Notes: generated by a model not told the origin, from the sequence alone. DNA of 13,196 nucleotides from Bacillota bacterium (GCA_023424785.1 JAFADP010000161.1:1-13196), one strand, 5' to 3'; counted from the stretch's first letter, positions 1-6,686 are shown. Numbers and translations: made by a program.

Positions 1-500
1 CTTCATTAACAACAATTAATACTCCTCATAGAGGATGTAAATTTGTAGATTATTTATTAGATAAACTACCAAAATCTTTTATAAATTATGTTCATAAAAA
101 ATATAATGCAGTGTTTACAAAGTTAGGGGATAAAGATCCAGACTTTTTAAGTGGAGTAAATGACCTTAGGGCAACTAGGTGTAAGGAATTTAACGAAAAG
201 GTTAAGGATGCAGAAGGGGTATTATATCAAAGTGTTATGTCTAAAATGAAAGGGCCTCTAAGTGCAGATTTTCCATTAAATATATGTTATATATTATGTA
301 AAATATTTGATGGTGAAAATGATGGACTAGTATCAATAGAATCAGCAAAGTGGGGAAATTATTTAGGTCTTATAATACCAGAGAAAAAGGGCATATCTCA
401 TGGTGATGTAATAGATTTAACAAGAAAAAATTTACCTGGCTTCGATGTATGTGAGTTTTATGTTGATTTAATAAAAAAATTAAAAGAAAAAGGTTTTTAA
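1..500 (+). CDS. Lipase-like alpha/beta hydrolase, C-terminal part (5' end outside window)
   Basis: The reading frame is open from position 3 to the TAA at 498-500, so the gene begins upstream of the window; the GTG at 111 is internal. The first visible residues include TINTPHRGC, which matches the T-I-x-T-P-H-R-G strand-turn found shortly after the nucleophile elbow in bacterial triacylglycerol lipases. Further on, ENDGLVS fits the loop bearing the acid residue region of these lipases, and ISHGDVID fits the loop bearing the catalytic histidine. The catalytic serine (GxSxG) should lie just upstream and cannot be seen. No signal peptide can be judged because the N-terminus is missing. The family hydrolyses carboxylic esters or acylglycerols; the substrate here is unknown. 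The next gene starts about 21 nt downstream on the same strand, so the two may be co-transcribed. Confidence 0.72.
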   Translation, partial: SLTTINTPHRGCKFVDYLLDKLPKSFINYVHKKYNAVFTKLGDKDPDFLSGVNDLRATRCKEFNEKVKDAEGVLYQSVMSKMKGPLSADFPLNICYILCKIFDGENDGLVSIESAKWGNYLGLIIPEKKGISHGDVIDLTRKNLPGFDVCEFYVDLIKKLKEKGF

Positions 501-521
501 AGAAGGGGAATGGTAAATTTT

Positions 522-1013
522 ATGGGTATGATAGGATTTTATAAAATAGCAAATGAAGAGGAAATAAATAAACTTAAAAGTGGAGAAATATCTTCAAGTG
601 AATTTATATATGATGATATGGATAATGTTGTAGACATTGATAAAGCGTGGCATGCTATTCATTTTACATTAACAGGAGAACTAGGAGGAAGAGATGATAA
701 TGATCCGCTTTCTATGGTTGTGCTAGGTGGAATACCTATAAATAATGAAGATCTAGGGTGTGGACCATTAACCTACTATACAAAAGAGGAAGTAAGTATA
801 TCCAATGAAGAACTTAAAAAACTTAATGAAGAAGAATTTAGAAGTAGATTTTCTTTAGAAGCGATGGTAGAAGAAGGTATATATCCAGTTGTATGTGGAC
901 AAGATACAGAAGAAGAATTCTTCAATTATATATGGGAAAACTTTAAAGTAGTAAAGTGTATTTTTAATAAAGCAAGTGAAGAAGGTAAATGTATAGTATT
1001 CTTATTATCATGA
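522..1013 (+). CDS. DUF1877 (YfbM-like) family protein
   Basis: This cytosolic protein of 163 residues has no signal peptide or membrane segment. It carries the DUF1877 hallmarks: an N-terminal MGMIGFY, a central D-I-D-K-A-W-H-A-I-H-F block followed by a T-G-E turn, then GGIPI and a D-L-G-C-G-P segment. The family, typified by E. coli YfbM, has no established biochemical function. I chose the ATG at 522 rather than the in-frame ATG at 510. Family members begin MGMIG, and the Shine-Dalgarno-like AAGGGGAA (503-510) sits about 11 nt upstream of 522 but abuts 510. It follows the lipase-like gene by about 21 nt and probably shares its transcript. Family assignment is confident; function is unknown. 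Confidence 0.85.
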   Translation: MGMIGFYKIANEEEINKLKSGEISSSEFIYDDMDNVVDIDKAWHAIHFTLTGELGGRDDNDPLSMVVLGGIPINNEDLGCGPLTYYTKEEVSISNEELKKLNEEEFRSRFSLEAMVEEGIYPVVCGQDTEEEFFNYIWENFKVVKCIFNKASEEGKCIVFLLS

Positions 1014-1025
1014 AATAGAATACTA
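994..1025 (+). repeat. Inverted repeat spanning the stop codon of the DUF1877 gene
   Basis: TAGTATTCT (994-1002) is perfectly complementary to AGAATACTA (1017-1025), giving a 9-bp stem with a 14-nt loop that contains the TGA stop. No U-tract follows, so it is a poor intrinsic terminator. It could instead be a 3'-end RNA hairpin. AT-rich sequence makes chance pairing plausible. Confidence 0.35.
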
Positions 1026-1095
1026 CCTTAATATATTGCTCATTAAGACATAAGTTATTTCAAACAATTTTAAGGGCTATAATACTTTATGGTTA

Positions 1096-1124
1096 TTCTA
1101 TTAAAAATTTACATGTGTTATAAT
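1096..1124 (+). promoter_or_regulatory. Predicted promoter of hisC (extended -10)
   Basis: A perfect TATAAT at 1119-1124 is preceded by TG one base upstream (TGtTATAAT), an extended -10. The -35 position at 17-bp spacing is TTCTAT (1096-1101), a weak match to TTGACA. The start point would be near 1131, giving a leader of about 29 nt. A second TATAAT at 1078-1083 lacks a good -35. Confidence 0.5.
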
Positions 1125-1159
1125 ATATAGAAAGTTTATATAAAATTGGGGAGGTAAGC

Positions 1160-2224
1160 ATGAGTAAATATTGGAATGATACAGTAAAGAATATAGAAGC
1201 TTATGTACCAGGTGAGCAACCAAGAGATAAAAAGTATGTAAAGTTAAATACTAATGAAAATCCTTATGAACCATCACCAAAGGTATTAGAAGCAATGAAA
1301 GAAGCAGTAAATGGGGACTTAAAGCTTTATCCAGAGCCAACTTGTATAGAGTTAAGAGAGGCTATCGCAAAATATTATAATTTAAATTCAGAAAATGTAT
1401 TTATAGGCAATGGATCAGATGAAGTACTTGCATTTTCTTTTATGACTTTCTTTTCAAAGGATAGAAAGATTTTATTTCCAGATATAAGTTATAGCTTTTA
1501 TCCAGTTTATGCAGAATTTTTTAACTTAGACTATGAAATGGTACCACTAGATAAAGATTTTAATATTCCTCTTGAAGAATTAAAAAAAGAAAATGGAGGA
1601 GTAATACTTCCAAATCCAAATGCACCAACAGCAAAATATATAGATATAAACAAGTTAAAAGAATTAGTTGAAGCTAATAAAGATAGTGTAGTAATTATAG
1701 ATGAAGCTTATATAGATTTTGGTGGAGAAAGTATGGTTAAATTTATAAAGAAATATAAAAATCTTTTAGTTGTACAAACATTTTCAAAATCTAGATCTTT
1801 AGCAGGAGCAAGAGTTGGTTTTGCACTTGGAGATAAGGAACTTATTGAAGGATTAGATAGAGTTAAGAATAGTATAAATTCTTATACAGTGGATAGATGT
1901 GCTCTTGCAGCAGCAAAGGAAGCTATTAAAGATGTAGAGTATTTTGAAGAAACAAGAAATAAAATAATTAAAACAAGAGAAAATACTGTAAAAGAGTTAA
2001 AAGAGTTAGGCTTTGAGGTTTTAGATTCAAAAGCTAATTTTATTTTTGCTACGCATAAAAACTATGATGGAAAGTATATATATGAGAGTTTAAAGGATAA
2101 AGGAGTTTTAGTTAGATTTTTCAATAAAGATAGAATAAATAAATTTGTTAGAATAACTATTGGAACTGATGAAGAAATGAAGATTTTAGTAGAAAAGCTA
2201 AAGGAAATTTTATCTGATGTCTAG
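1160..2224 (+). CDS. hisC: Histidinol-phosphate aminotransferase family protein (PLP-dependent)
   Basis: This fold-type I, class II aminotransferase has 354 residues, normal for HisC, which converts imidazole-acetol phosphate plus glutamate to histidinol phosphate in histidine synthesis. Visible landmarks are the N-terminal LNTNENPYEPSP, the NPNAPT loop (N152-T157), the cofactor-contacting D181-E-A-Y184, the Schiff-base lysine K210 in FSKSRSLAGARVGFA, and the C-terminal substrate-carboxylate arginine in FVRITIG. The usual glycine after NPNxPT is alanine. The gene stands alone with no other his genes nearby, so it might serve another aromatic or phosphorylated substrate; HisC-like paralogues are common. 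The start follows GGGGAGG with 5-nt spacing. The last codons (Leu-Ser-Asp-Val-stop) lie within intergenic repeat copy 1, so the protein's C-terminus was apparently supplied by that element. Confidence 0.88.
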   Translation: MSKYWNDTVKNIEAYVPGEQPRDKKYVKLNTNENPYEPSPKVLEAMKEAVNGDLKLYPEPTCIELREAIAKYYNLNSENVFIGNGSDEVLAFSFMTFFSKDRKILFPDISYSFYPVYAEFFNLDYEMVPLDKDFNIPLEELKKENGGVILPNPNAPTAKYIDINKLKELVEANKDSVVIIDEAYIDFGGESMVKFIKKYKNLLVVQTFSKSRSLAGARVGFALGDKELIEGLDRVKNSINSYTVDRCALAAAKEAIKDVEYFEETRNKIIKTRENTVKELKELGFEVLDSKANFIFATHKNYDGKYIYESLKDKGVLVRFFNKDRINKFVRITIGTDEEMKILVEKLKEILSDV

Positions 2225-2342
2225 CCGTTGTAACACTCCCTTGTTCTATATAACAGGGAGCTAACAACGGACATGACCCTAGATTAACTCAGCTAAATTC
2301 AGTAGGAGATAAAAACTCCTAGTGAATAAGTTTCGTTTTATA
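2209..2342 (+). repeat. Two-hairpin intergenic repeat, copy 1
   Basis: The core 2209-2333 is about 96% identical (five substitutions and one single-base indel) to 11852-11975; similarity fades by about 2342. Hairpin A pairs CCGTTGT (2225-2231) with ACAACGG (2264-2270), enclosing CTCCC (2236-2240)/GGGAG (2256-2260) and TGTT (2242-2245)/AACA (2252-2255). Hairpin B pairs ATTCA-g-TAGGAG (2297-2308) with CTCCTA-g-TGAAT (2316-2327), with one G-G mismatch. The element begins inside the last hisC codons and contains the hisC stop. There is no open reading frame of note. It could be a non-autonomous IS200/IS605-type element, another MITE, or a mobile 3'-UTR structure. Confidence 0.85.
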
Positions 2343-2344
2343 AT

Positions 2345-2377
2345 AAAAAGGTTGGGAAGGTTGTCCAACCTTTTTTT
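2345..2377. terminator. Bidirectional intrinsic terminator between hisC and the minus-strand operon
   Basis: AAAAAGGTTGG (2345-2355) pairs perfectly with CCAACCTTTTT (2365-2375) around a 9-nt loop. A T-run follows on the plus strand (2371-2377) and A-run complementarity lies on the other side, so it can stop convergent transcripts from both directions. It overlaps the stop codon of the minus-strand gene. Confidence 0.85.
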
Positions 2378-3146
2378 ATCTTTTAGTACGCTCTTTATAC
2401 TTATCTTTTAAATTTTTAAAAGTATCTCCAAATTGTAAGGATTTTGAACGAGGATATTTTATAAATAAATTTGTATAATTCCCTTTAAATTTTAATGTTA
2501 GTTTTTGATAATCCTTGTTTAAACTCTCTAATTTTTCTGTTAAAGCTTCAATATCCTTACTCTTATTTTGAATTTGAACTTTAATAATTTCTTTTTCAGA
2601 TTTAATTTTTTCAATAAAGCTTAAAAGTTTATTCATATCTAAAGCTTTACGAGTAGATGATATTAAATCTAAAATAAAAAAACAACTAATTATAAAAGTA
2701 ATAATATAAATGCTAGTCATACTAAGGTTAAGTACAAACTTTTCAATAGGTTTGTGTATAAATAGGGTAAGTACTACAGAGAGTACCCCCCAAAATAAAG
2801 AGCTTTCTAAACATATACGTCCTTGAAAATTAAATTTATCTTCTGTATAATCCCAATATTTTATTTTAAAAATATTTTCCATAAGAACTGCAGTTATATA
2901 TTCAAGAACAGTAGCTGCAATCATTCCAGCAAAGTAAATAGCTATAGGTTTATCTTTAATTGGCAATGATACAAAAAGCATCATTACAGCACCTGAACCA
3001 TAAATAGGAAGCATAGGTAATCTTAAAAATCCTCTATTTACAAGCTTTTTTGTTCTTACAGAAACTATAGTAGATTCAACAATCCATCCTAAAAAACAAT
3101 AAACATAAAAGATAAGTAACCATACTACTATGGGATAACTATACAT
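2376..3146 (-). CDS. PF06541 (putative ABC-transporter type IV, CmpB-like) membrane protein with C-terminal coiled coil
   Basis: The 256-residue protein has about five hydrophobic segments, roughly residues 6-24, 46-62, 67-90, 114-131 and 144-162. A charged, heptad-rich tail (about 172-217, SEKEIIKVQIQNKSKDIEAL and following) then predicts a cytosolic coiled coil. Family landmarks seen are F-L-G-W near residue 20 followed by E-S, NRGFLRLPMLPIYG (38-50), LEYITAVLME (81-90) with KYWDY after it, and GRICLESSLFWG (109-120). The family is annotated as a putative ABC-transporter permease, but no ATP-binding partner is present here and its function is not established. It starts 16 nt after the map stop with an AAAGGAG ribosome binding site, so the two form an operon. 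It ends in a shared bidirectional terminator. Confidence 0.85.
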   Translation of the reverse strand: MYSYPIVVWLLIFYVYCFLGWIVESTIVSVRTKKLVNRGFLRLPMLPIYGSGAVMMLFVSLPIKDKPIAIYFAGMIAATVLEYITAVLMENIFKIKYWDYTEDKFNFQGRICLESSLFWGVLSVVLTLFIHKPIEKFVLNLSMTSIYIITFIISCFFILDLISSTRKALDMNKLLSFIEKIKSEKEIIKVQIQNKSKDIEALTEKLESLNKDYQKLTLKFKGNYTNLFIKYPRSKSLQFGDTFKNLKDKYKERTKR

Positions 3147-3162
3147 TTTAAATCTCCTTTCG

Positions 3163-4032
3163 TTAGTATGTTAAAACTTCAGCTCCTGTTTCTGTTATTA
3201 AAACTGTATATTCCCATTGAGCAGATGGATAACCATCTTCAGTTAGAACAGTCCAATCATTTGCTTCATCAATAAATATTTCTGGTTTACCCATATTTAT
3301 CATAGGTTCTATTGTAAATATCATTCCTGGAACAAGTAACATATCTGTTCCTTTTTGACCTACGTGAGCTACAAAAGGATCTTCATGGAATTGAACTCCA
3401 ACACCATGACCACCAAATTCTCTAACTACAGAATACCCATTGCTTTCTGCATGAGTTTGAACAGCTTCTGCAATATCTCCTAAGAATCCCCATGGTTTTG
3501 CAGCCTTTAGACCTGCATCTAAACATTCTTTTGCAACATCTACAAGTTTATTCATTTGCTCATTTACATTACCTATTTTAAACATTCTTGATGCATCAGA
3601 AAAATATCCATTATAAATTGTAGATACATCTACATTTATAATATCTCCATCTTTAAGAATTACATTTTCATCAGGAATACCATGACATACTTCATCGTTT
3701 ATTGAAGTACAAACACTCTTTGGAAATCCTTCATAATTAAGAGGAGCAGGTATTGCACCTTGAGAAACTGTAAAGTCATGAACTAATGTATTAATTTCTT
3801 CAGTTGACATTCCAACTTTAATATTTTTACTAACTAAATCTAAAACTGCAGTGTTAATTTTAGCACTTTCTCTTATTCCATCTATTTGTTCTTGAGTTTT
3901 TATAATAGATCTATTAGGAACTATGCATCCCTTTGATTTATAATATTCAATTTTTTCATCTATTGGAAGATGGCACTTTTTATATTTTTTATTGCTACCA
4001 CACCAACATAAGTCATTTCTACTTAAACTCAT
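3163..4032 (-). CDS. map: Type I methionine aminopeptidase with N-terminal SEC-C zinc motif
   Basis: This enzyme removes the N-terminal methionine from nascent proteins. Residues 1-21 form a SEC-C motif (C9-x-C11-x8-C20-H21), expected to bind zinc and possibly help docking at the ribosome. The rest is a pita-bread aminopeptidase. By alignment to the E. coli enzyme, the dinuclear metal ligands are D135 (INVDVS), D146 (YFSDAS), H209 (GGHGVG), E242 (FTIEP) and E274 (QWEYTV), with substrate-contacting H117 and H216. All are present, so it should be active. The length of 289 residues exceeds the roughly 250-264 of minimal type I enzymes because of the tag. The start follows AAGGAGAG at good spacing, with a strong promoter 40-70 nt upstream. 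It is the first gene of a two-gene operon with the PF06541 protein. Confidence 0.95.
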   Translation of the reverse strand: MSLSRNDLCWCGSNKKYKKCHLPIDEKIEYYKSKGCIVPNRSIIKTQEQIDGIRESAKINTAVLDLVSKNIKVGMSTEEINTLVHDFTVSQGAIPAPLNYEGFPKSVCTSINDEVCHGIPDENVILKDGDIINVDVSTIYNGYFSDASRMFKIGNVNEQMNKLVDVAKECLDAGLKAAKPWGFLGDIAEAVQTHAESNGYSVVREFGGHGVGVQFHEDPFVAHVGQKGTDMLLVPGMIFTIEPMINMGKPEIFIDEANDWTVLTEDGYPSAQWEYTVLITETGAEVLTY

Positions 4033-4071
4033 ATAAAATTCTCTCCTTGTAATTTATTAAATTTTAAATAA

Positions 4072-4100
4072 ATTATATACCCTAAAAAGAAGTAAAGCAA
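4072..4100 (-). promoter_or_regulatory. Sigma-A promoter of the map operon
   Basis: Reading the minus strand, TTGCTT (4100-4095), a 17-bp spacer and a perfect TATAAT (4077-4072) form a near-consensus promoter. The predicted start point is near 4065, giving a 33-nt leader that contains the map ribosome binding site. Confidence 0.75.
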
Positions 4101-4161
4101 ATAAGATAATGTATTAATTACAGATTTAAGTAAATACTAAAAATACAAAAAAATTATTAAT

Positions 4162-4509
4162 TTAGTTTTTTGATATAATCGTATTAGTAAATGTAGCACT
4201 TATAACACTAATAAGTATGTATATAAAGCAATACATTAATTCAGTAGGACTAAGAAAAATAACAATAGATAACATTGTTATAATAATAGACATAGTTGTA
4301 TTTAATAATATGCTACTATTTTTTAATGTTAGAAAAACACTTTGACCAATATATATTATTGGAATAATAAAAGTAAGAATAAATAAATTAATACTTTTTG
4401 AACTTGAAGAGTTACGGAAAATATAACATAAAAACATAAGAATAAAAATTAGAATATTAGGAAGTATATTTACATTTAAATTTTTTAAGTTAAAAGTCTT
4501 AATAATCAT
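4162..4509 (-). CDS. Small hydrophobic membrane protein, four predicted helices, unknown family
   Basis: I do not recognise this 115-residue protein. It is strongly hydrophobic with four likely membrane helices at about residues 15-31, 40-60, 68-86 and 90-108. They are separated by short polar loops: RNSSSSK after helix 1 and TLKNSS after helix 2. There is no cleavable signal peptide and there are no catalytic motifs. Coding potential is supported by AAAGGGG about 6 nt upstream of the ATG (minus strand) and by the membrane pattern, but low-GC DNA can produce hydrophobic spurious frames, so some doubt remains. It lies upstream of map on the same strand with a 129-nt gap containing map's own promoter, and no clear terminator separates them. 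It is divergent from the flavoprotein gene at 4666. Confidence 0.6.
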   Translation of the reverse strand: MIIKTFNLKNLNVNILPNILIFILMFLCYIFRNSSSSKSINLFILTFIIPIIYIGQSVFLTLKNSSILLNTTMSIIITMLSIVIFLSPTELMYCFIYILISVISATFTNTIISKN

Positions 4510-4546
4510 ATTTTGCCCCTTTAAGTTTTTTATATATATTACGCGA

Positions 4547-4564
4547 ACATAGAAAATACTATGT
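4547..4564. promoter_or_regulatory. Operator-like dyad in the divergent intergenic region
   Basis: ACATAG (4547-4552) and CTATGT (4559-4564) form a perfect 6-bp inverted repeat with a 6-bp spacer. It lies in the 156-bp divergent region between the small membrane protein and the flavoprotein gene. The spacing suits a dimeric regulator, but the short, AT-rich arms could be chance. Confidence 0.3.
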
Positions 4565-4665
4565 CATTAAATTATATAATTTTCTAAAATCATTAAGACT
4601 TTATATTTTATATTTATTATAGTAAAATAATTAAGATTAGATTATAGGAGGCTTTTAATAGCAAT

Positions 4666-5880
4666 ATGAGCAAAGTTATAGTAATTGGTGCAGGACCGGC
4701 AGGTATGATGGCAGCTATGACAGCAGCTAAGAAGCATGAAGTTATACTTCTTGATGGTAATAATAGATTAGGAAAAAAACTATTTATTACTGGAAAAGGA
4801 AGATGTAATGTAACTAATGCAAAGGATATTTCAGAGTTTTTTGACTTTATTCCAGGAAATCCGTATTTTTTATATAGTTCTTTATATTCATTTACAAATG
4901 AAGATACAATGAATTTTTTTAATGAGCAAGGTATAGAACTAAAGGTAGAAAGAGGGGGAAGAGTATTTCCAAAGTCAGATAAATCTTCAGATATAATAAA
5001 GGGACTAACTAATGGCTTAATGAAAGAAAAAGTTAATATAATGCTAGATAGTAAAGTTACAGATATTATATATGAAAAAAATAATATACAAGAAGTTGTT
5101 ATAAATGGTAATAAAAAATTAAAAGGAGATTATTATATAATAGCAACAGGCGGAGCATCTTATCCTGCAACAGGCTCACAAGGGGATGGTCAAAAGTATG
5201 CAGAAAAAGGTGGACATAATATAGTAAAACTAAAACCATCATTAGTACCTATAGAGATTAAGGATGAATGGGTAAAAGAGGTTATGGGATTATCTTTAAA
5301 AAATATAAGTGTAACTATTAAAGAAGGTACTAAAAAAGTTTATAAAGAACAAGGAGAAATGATATTTACACATTTTGGAGTATCAGGACCTTTAATATTA
5401 AGTGGAAGTAGGTTTATAAAAGAAGGTAAAAAATATACTTTATCTATAGATTTAAAACCAGCGTTAGATATTCAAGAGTTAGATAAAAGAATTCAGAAAG
5501 ACTTTAAAAAGTATATAAACAAAGACTTTAAGAATTCATTAGATGATTTATTGCCTAAAAAACTTATACCAGTTATTATTAGGTTAAGTAATATTAATGA
5601 AAATAAAAAGGTAAATGAAATAACTAAAGAAGAAAGAAGAAACTTAGTTAACTTAATGAAAAACTTATCAATGGAAGTTAAAGGATTAAGAGATATTTCA
5701 GAAGCTATAGTTACAGCAGGTGGAGTTGATATAAAAGAGATAGATCCATCAACAATGAAGTCAAAAATAATAAATAATTTATCCTTTGCAGGAGAAGTTA
5801 TGGATGTTGATGCTTTTACTGGTGGATATAATGTACAAATAGCACTTTCAACTGGATTTATAGCAGGATCAAATATTTAG
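4666..5880 (+). CDS. NAD(P)/FAD-dependent oxidoreductase, BaiN/HI0933 (PF03486) family
   Basis: This soluble flavoprotein has 404 residues, the normal family length. The N-terminal Rossmann motif GAGPAG (8-13) binds FAD. It is followed by the family signature GKKLFITGKGRCNVTN (36-51), an ATGGASYPATGSQGDG segment, and a C-terminal FAD-binding block, FAGEVMDVDAFTGGYNVQIA (from residue 374). Family members are labelled 'aminoacetone oxidase family', YhiN, or BaiN (a bile-acid steroid reductase in Clostridium). The label covers many sequences of unknown substrate, so neither activity should be assumed. The start is fixed by MSKVIVIGAG, but its ribosome binding site AGGAGG (4646-4651) is 14 nt from the ATG, unusually far, and no alternative in-frame start lies between. 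It is followed by cmk, which has its own promoter. Confidence 0.88.
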   Translation: MSKVIVIGAGPAGMMAAMTAAKKHEVILLDGNNRLGKKLFITGKGRCNVTNAKDISEFFDFIPGNPYFLYSSLYSFTNEDTMNFFNEQGIELKVERGGRVFPKSDKSSDIIKGLTNGLMKEKVNIMLDSKVTDIIYEKNNIQEVVINGNKKLKGDYYIIATGGASYPATGSQGDGQKYAEKGGHNIVKLKPSLVPIEIKDEWVKEVMGLSLKNISVTIKEGTKKVYKEQGEMIFTHFGVSGPLILSGSRFIKEGKKYTLSIDLKPALDIQELDKRIQKDFKKYINKDFKNSLDDLLPKKLIPVIIRLSNINENKKVNEITKEERRNLVNLMKNLSMEVKGLRDISEAIVTAGGVDIKEIDPSTMKSKIINNLSFAGEVMDVDAFTGGYNVQIALSTGFIAGSNI

Positions 5881-5881
5881 C

Positions 5882-5910
5882 TTGTCTGAAAAGCTAAAAA
5901 ACTATATAAT
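5882..5910 (+). promoter_or_regulatory. Sigma-A promoter of cmk and ispH-rpsA
   Basis: TTGTCT (5882-5887), a 17-bp spacer and a perfect TATAAT (5905-5910) form a near-consensus promoter immediately after the flavoprotein stop codon. The predicted start point is near 5917, about 40 nt before the cmk start. Confidence 0.75.
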
Positions 5911-5918
5911 AATGAGTA

Positions 5919-5933
5919 TAGTAAAATTTACTA
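5919..5933. promoter_or_regulatory. Palindrome at the start of the cmk transcript
   Basis: TAGTAAA and TTTACTA flank a single central A, a perfect 15-bp dyad. It occupies about +3 to +17 relative to the predicted cmk start point, a typical repressor-operator position. The binding factor is unknown, and the low GC content raises the chance of coincidence. Confidence 0.4.
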
Positions 5934-5956
5934 TTAGATAGAAAGGTGGAAAAACC

Positions 5957-6607
5957 GTGAGGATTTCAGTAGCAATTGACGGACCAGCAGGAGCGGGAAA
6001 AAGTACCATAGCAAAGTTGGTAGCAAAAGAATTTAATTTAATGTATATAAACACAGGTGCTATGTATAGAGCAGTAGCATTAAAATCAAGAGAAAACAAT
6101 TTATTTCCAGAAGATGTTGAAGAAATATGTTCTTTAATAGAGAAAATGGAAATGAAGTTTGAAAATGATGATTTGATTTTAGATGGAGAAAATATTCAAA
6201 ATCAAATTACATTACCAGAAATAAGTTCTATAGTTTCTGAGTATGCTTTAATACCAGAAGTAAGAAAAAAGTTAGTAAAACTTCAAAGAGATATGTCAAA
6301 AAAGTTTGATGTAATAATGGATGGAAGAGATATAGGTACTGTAGTACTTAAGGATGCTCCATTTAAATTTTTCTTAACTGCAACACCAGAGGAAAGAGCG
6401 CAAAGAAGATTTTTAGAGTTGAAGGAAAGAAATGTAGAGTGTGACTATAATAAAATTTTAAATGATATAATAGAAAGAGATTATAAAGATAGTCATAGAG
6501 AAGTTGATCCTTTAAGAAAAGCAGATGATGCAATTGAAATAGACACTACAGGATTAAATATACAAGAAGTAACAGATAAAATTAATGATTATATAAAAAA
6601 TAAGTAG
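5957..6607 (+). CDS. cmk: Cytidylate kinase (CMP/dCMP kinase)
   Basis: It phosphorylates CMP and dCMP to the diphosphates with ATP in pyrimidine salvage and nucleotide supply. The 216-residue length matches bacterial Cmk. Seen are the P-loop GPAGAGKST (9-17), the NTGAMYRA nucleotide-binding segment (32-39), DGRDIGTVV (122-130), the lid-like RAQRRFLEL region (147-155), RDYKDSHREVDPLRKADDA (174-192) and a terminal EIDTT motif. The start is GTG, chosen because the protein then begins MRISVAIDGPAGAGK and AGAAAGGTGG lies just upstream. It is transcribed from a good promoter at 5882-5910 and probably co-transcribed with ispH-rpsA 79 nt downstream. A cmk-rpsA linkage is widespread in bacteria. Confidence 0.96.
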   Translation: MRISVAIDGPAGAGKSTIAKLVAKEFNLMYINTGAMYRAVALKSRENNLFPEDVEEICSLIEKMEMKFENDDLILDGENIQNQITLPEISSIVSEYALIPEVRKKLVKLQRDMSKKFDVIMDGRDIGTVVLKDAPFKFFLTATPEERAQRRFLELKERNVECDYNKILNDIIERDYKDSHREVDPLRKADDAIEIDTTGLNIQEVTDKINDYIKNK

Positions 6608-6686
6608 TTATAGAATGTATATTGTTACTTAAATTTAATATTAAAAGCAAGGAAAATAACATATAATTAGGAGTAAATATATTTAT

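Noticed and set aside
111..500. Treating the GTG at 111 as the start of the first gene
   Set aside because: The frame is open back to position 3 and already encodes a recognisable lipase segment (TINTPHRG), so the gene is cut by the window edge.
510..521. Start of the DUF1877 protein at the ATG at 510
   Set aside because: The ribosome binding site abuts this ATG, and the family begins MGMIG, which is encoded from 522.
1014..1159. T-box or histidine-responsive leader before hisC
   Set aside because: The region is too short, lacks a TGGN T-box sequence and specifier stem, and has no leader peptide rich in histidine codons.
2221..2260. Promoter carried within the repeat (TTGTAA ... TATAAC)
   Set aside because: Spacing is about 15 bp, the elements lie inside hairpin A, and neither is a strong match, so I do not call it.
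2270..2340. Repeat as the remnant of a group I intron (IStron-like)
   Set aside because: The 'CUAAAU...hairpin...AUAAG' run vaguely recalls a P7-P3-P8 region, but the matching P7 strand, the P4-P6 domain and most of the core are absent from a 125-nt element.
5902..6099. Minus-strand open frame opposite the start of cmk
   Set aside because: It lies wholly across the cmk promoter and P-loop coding region and encodes no recognisable domain.
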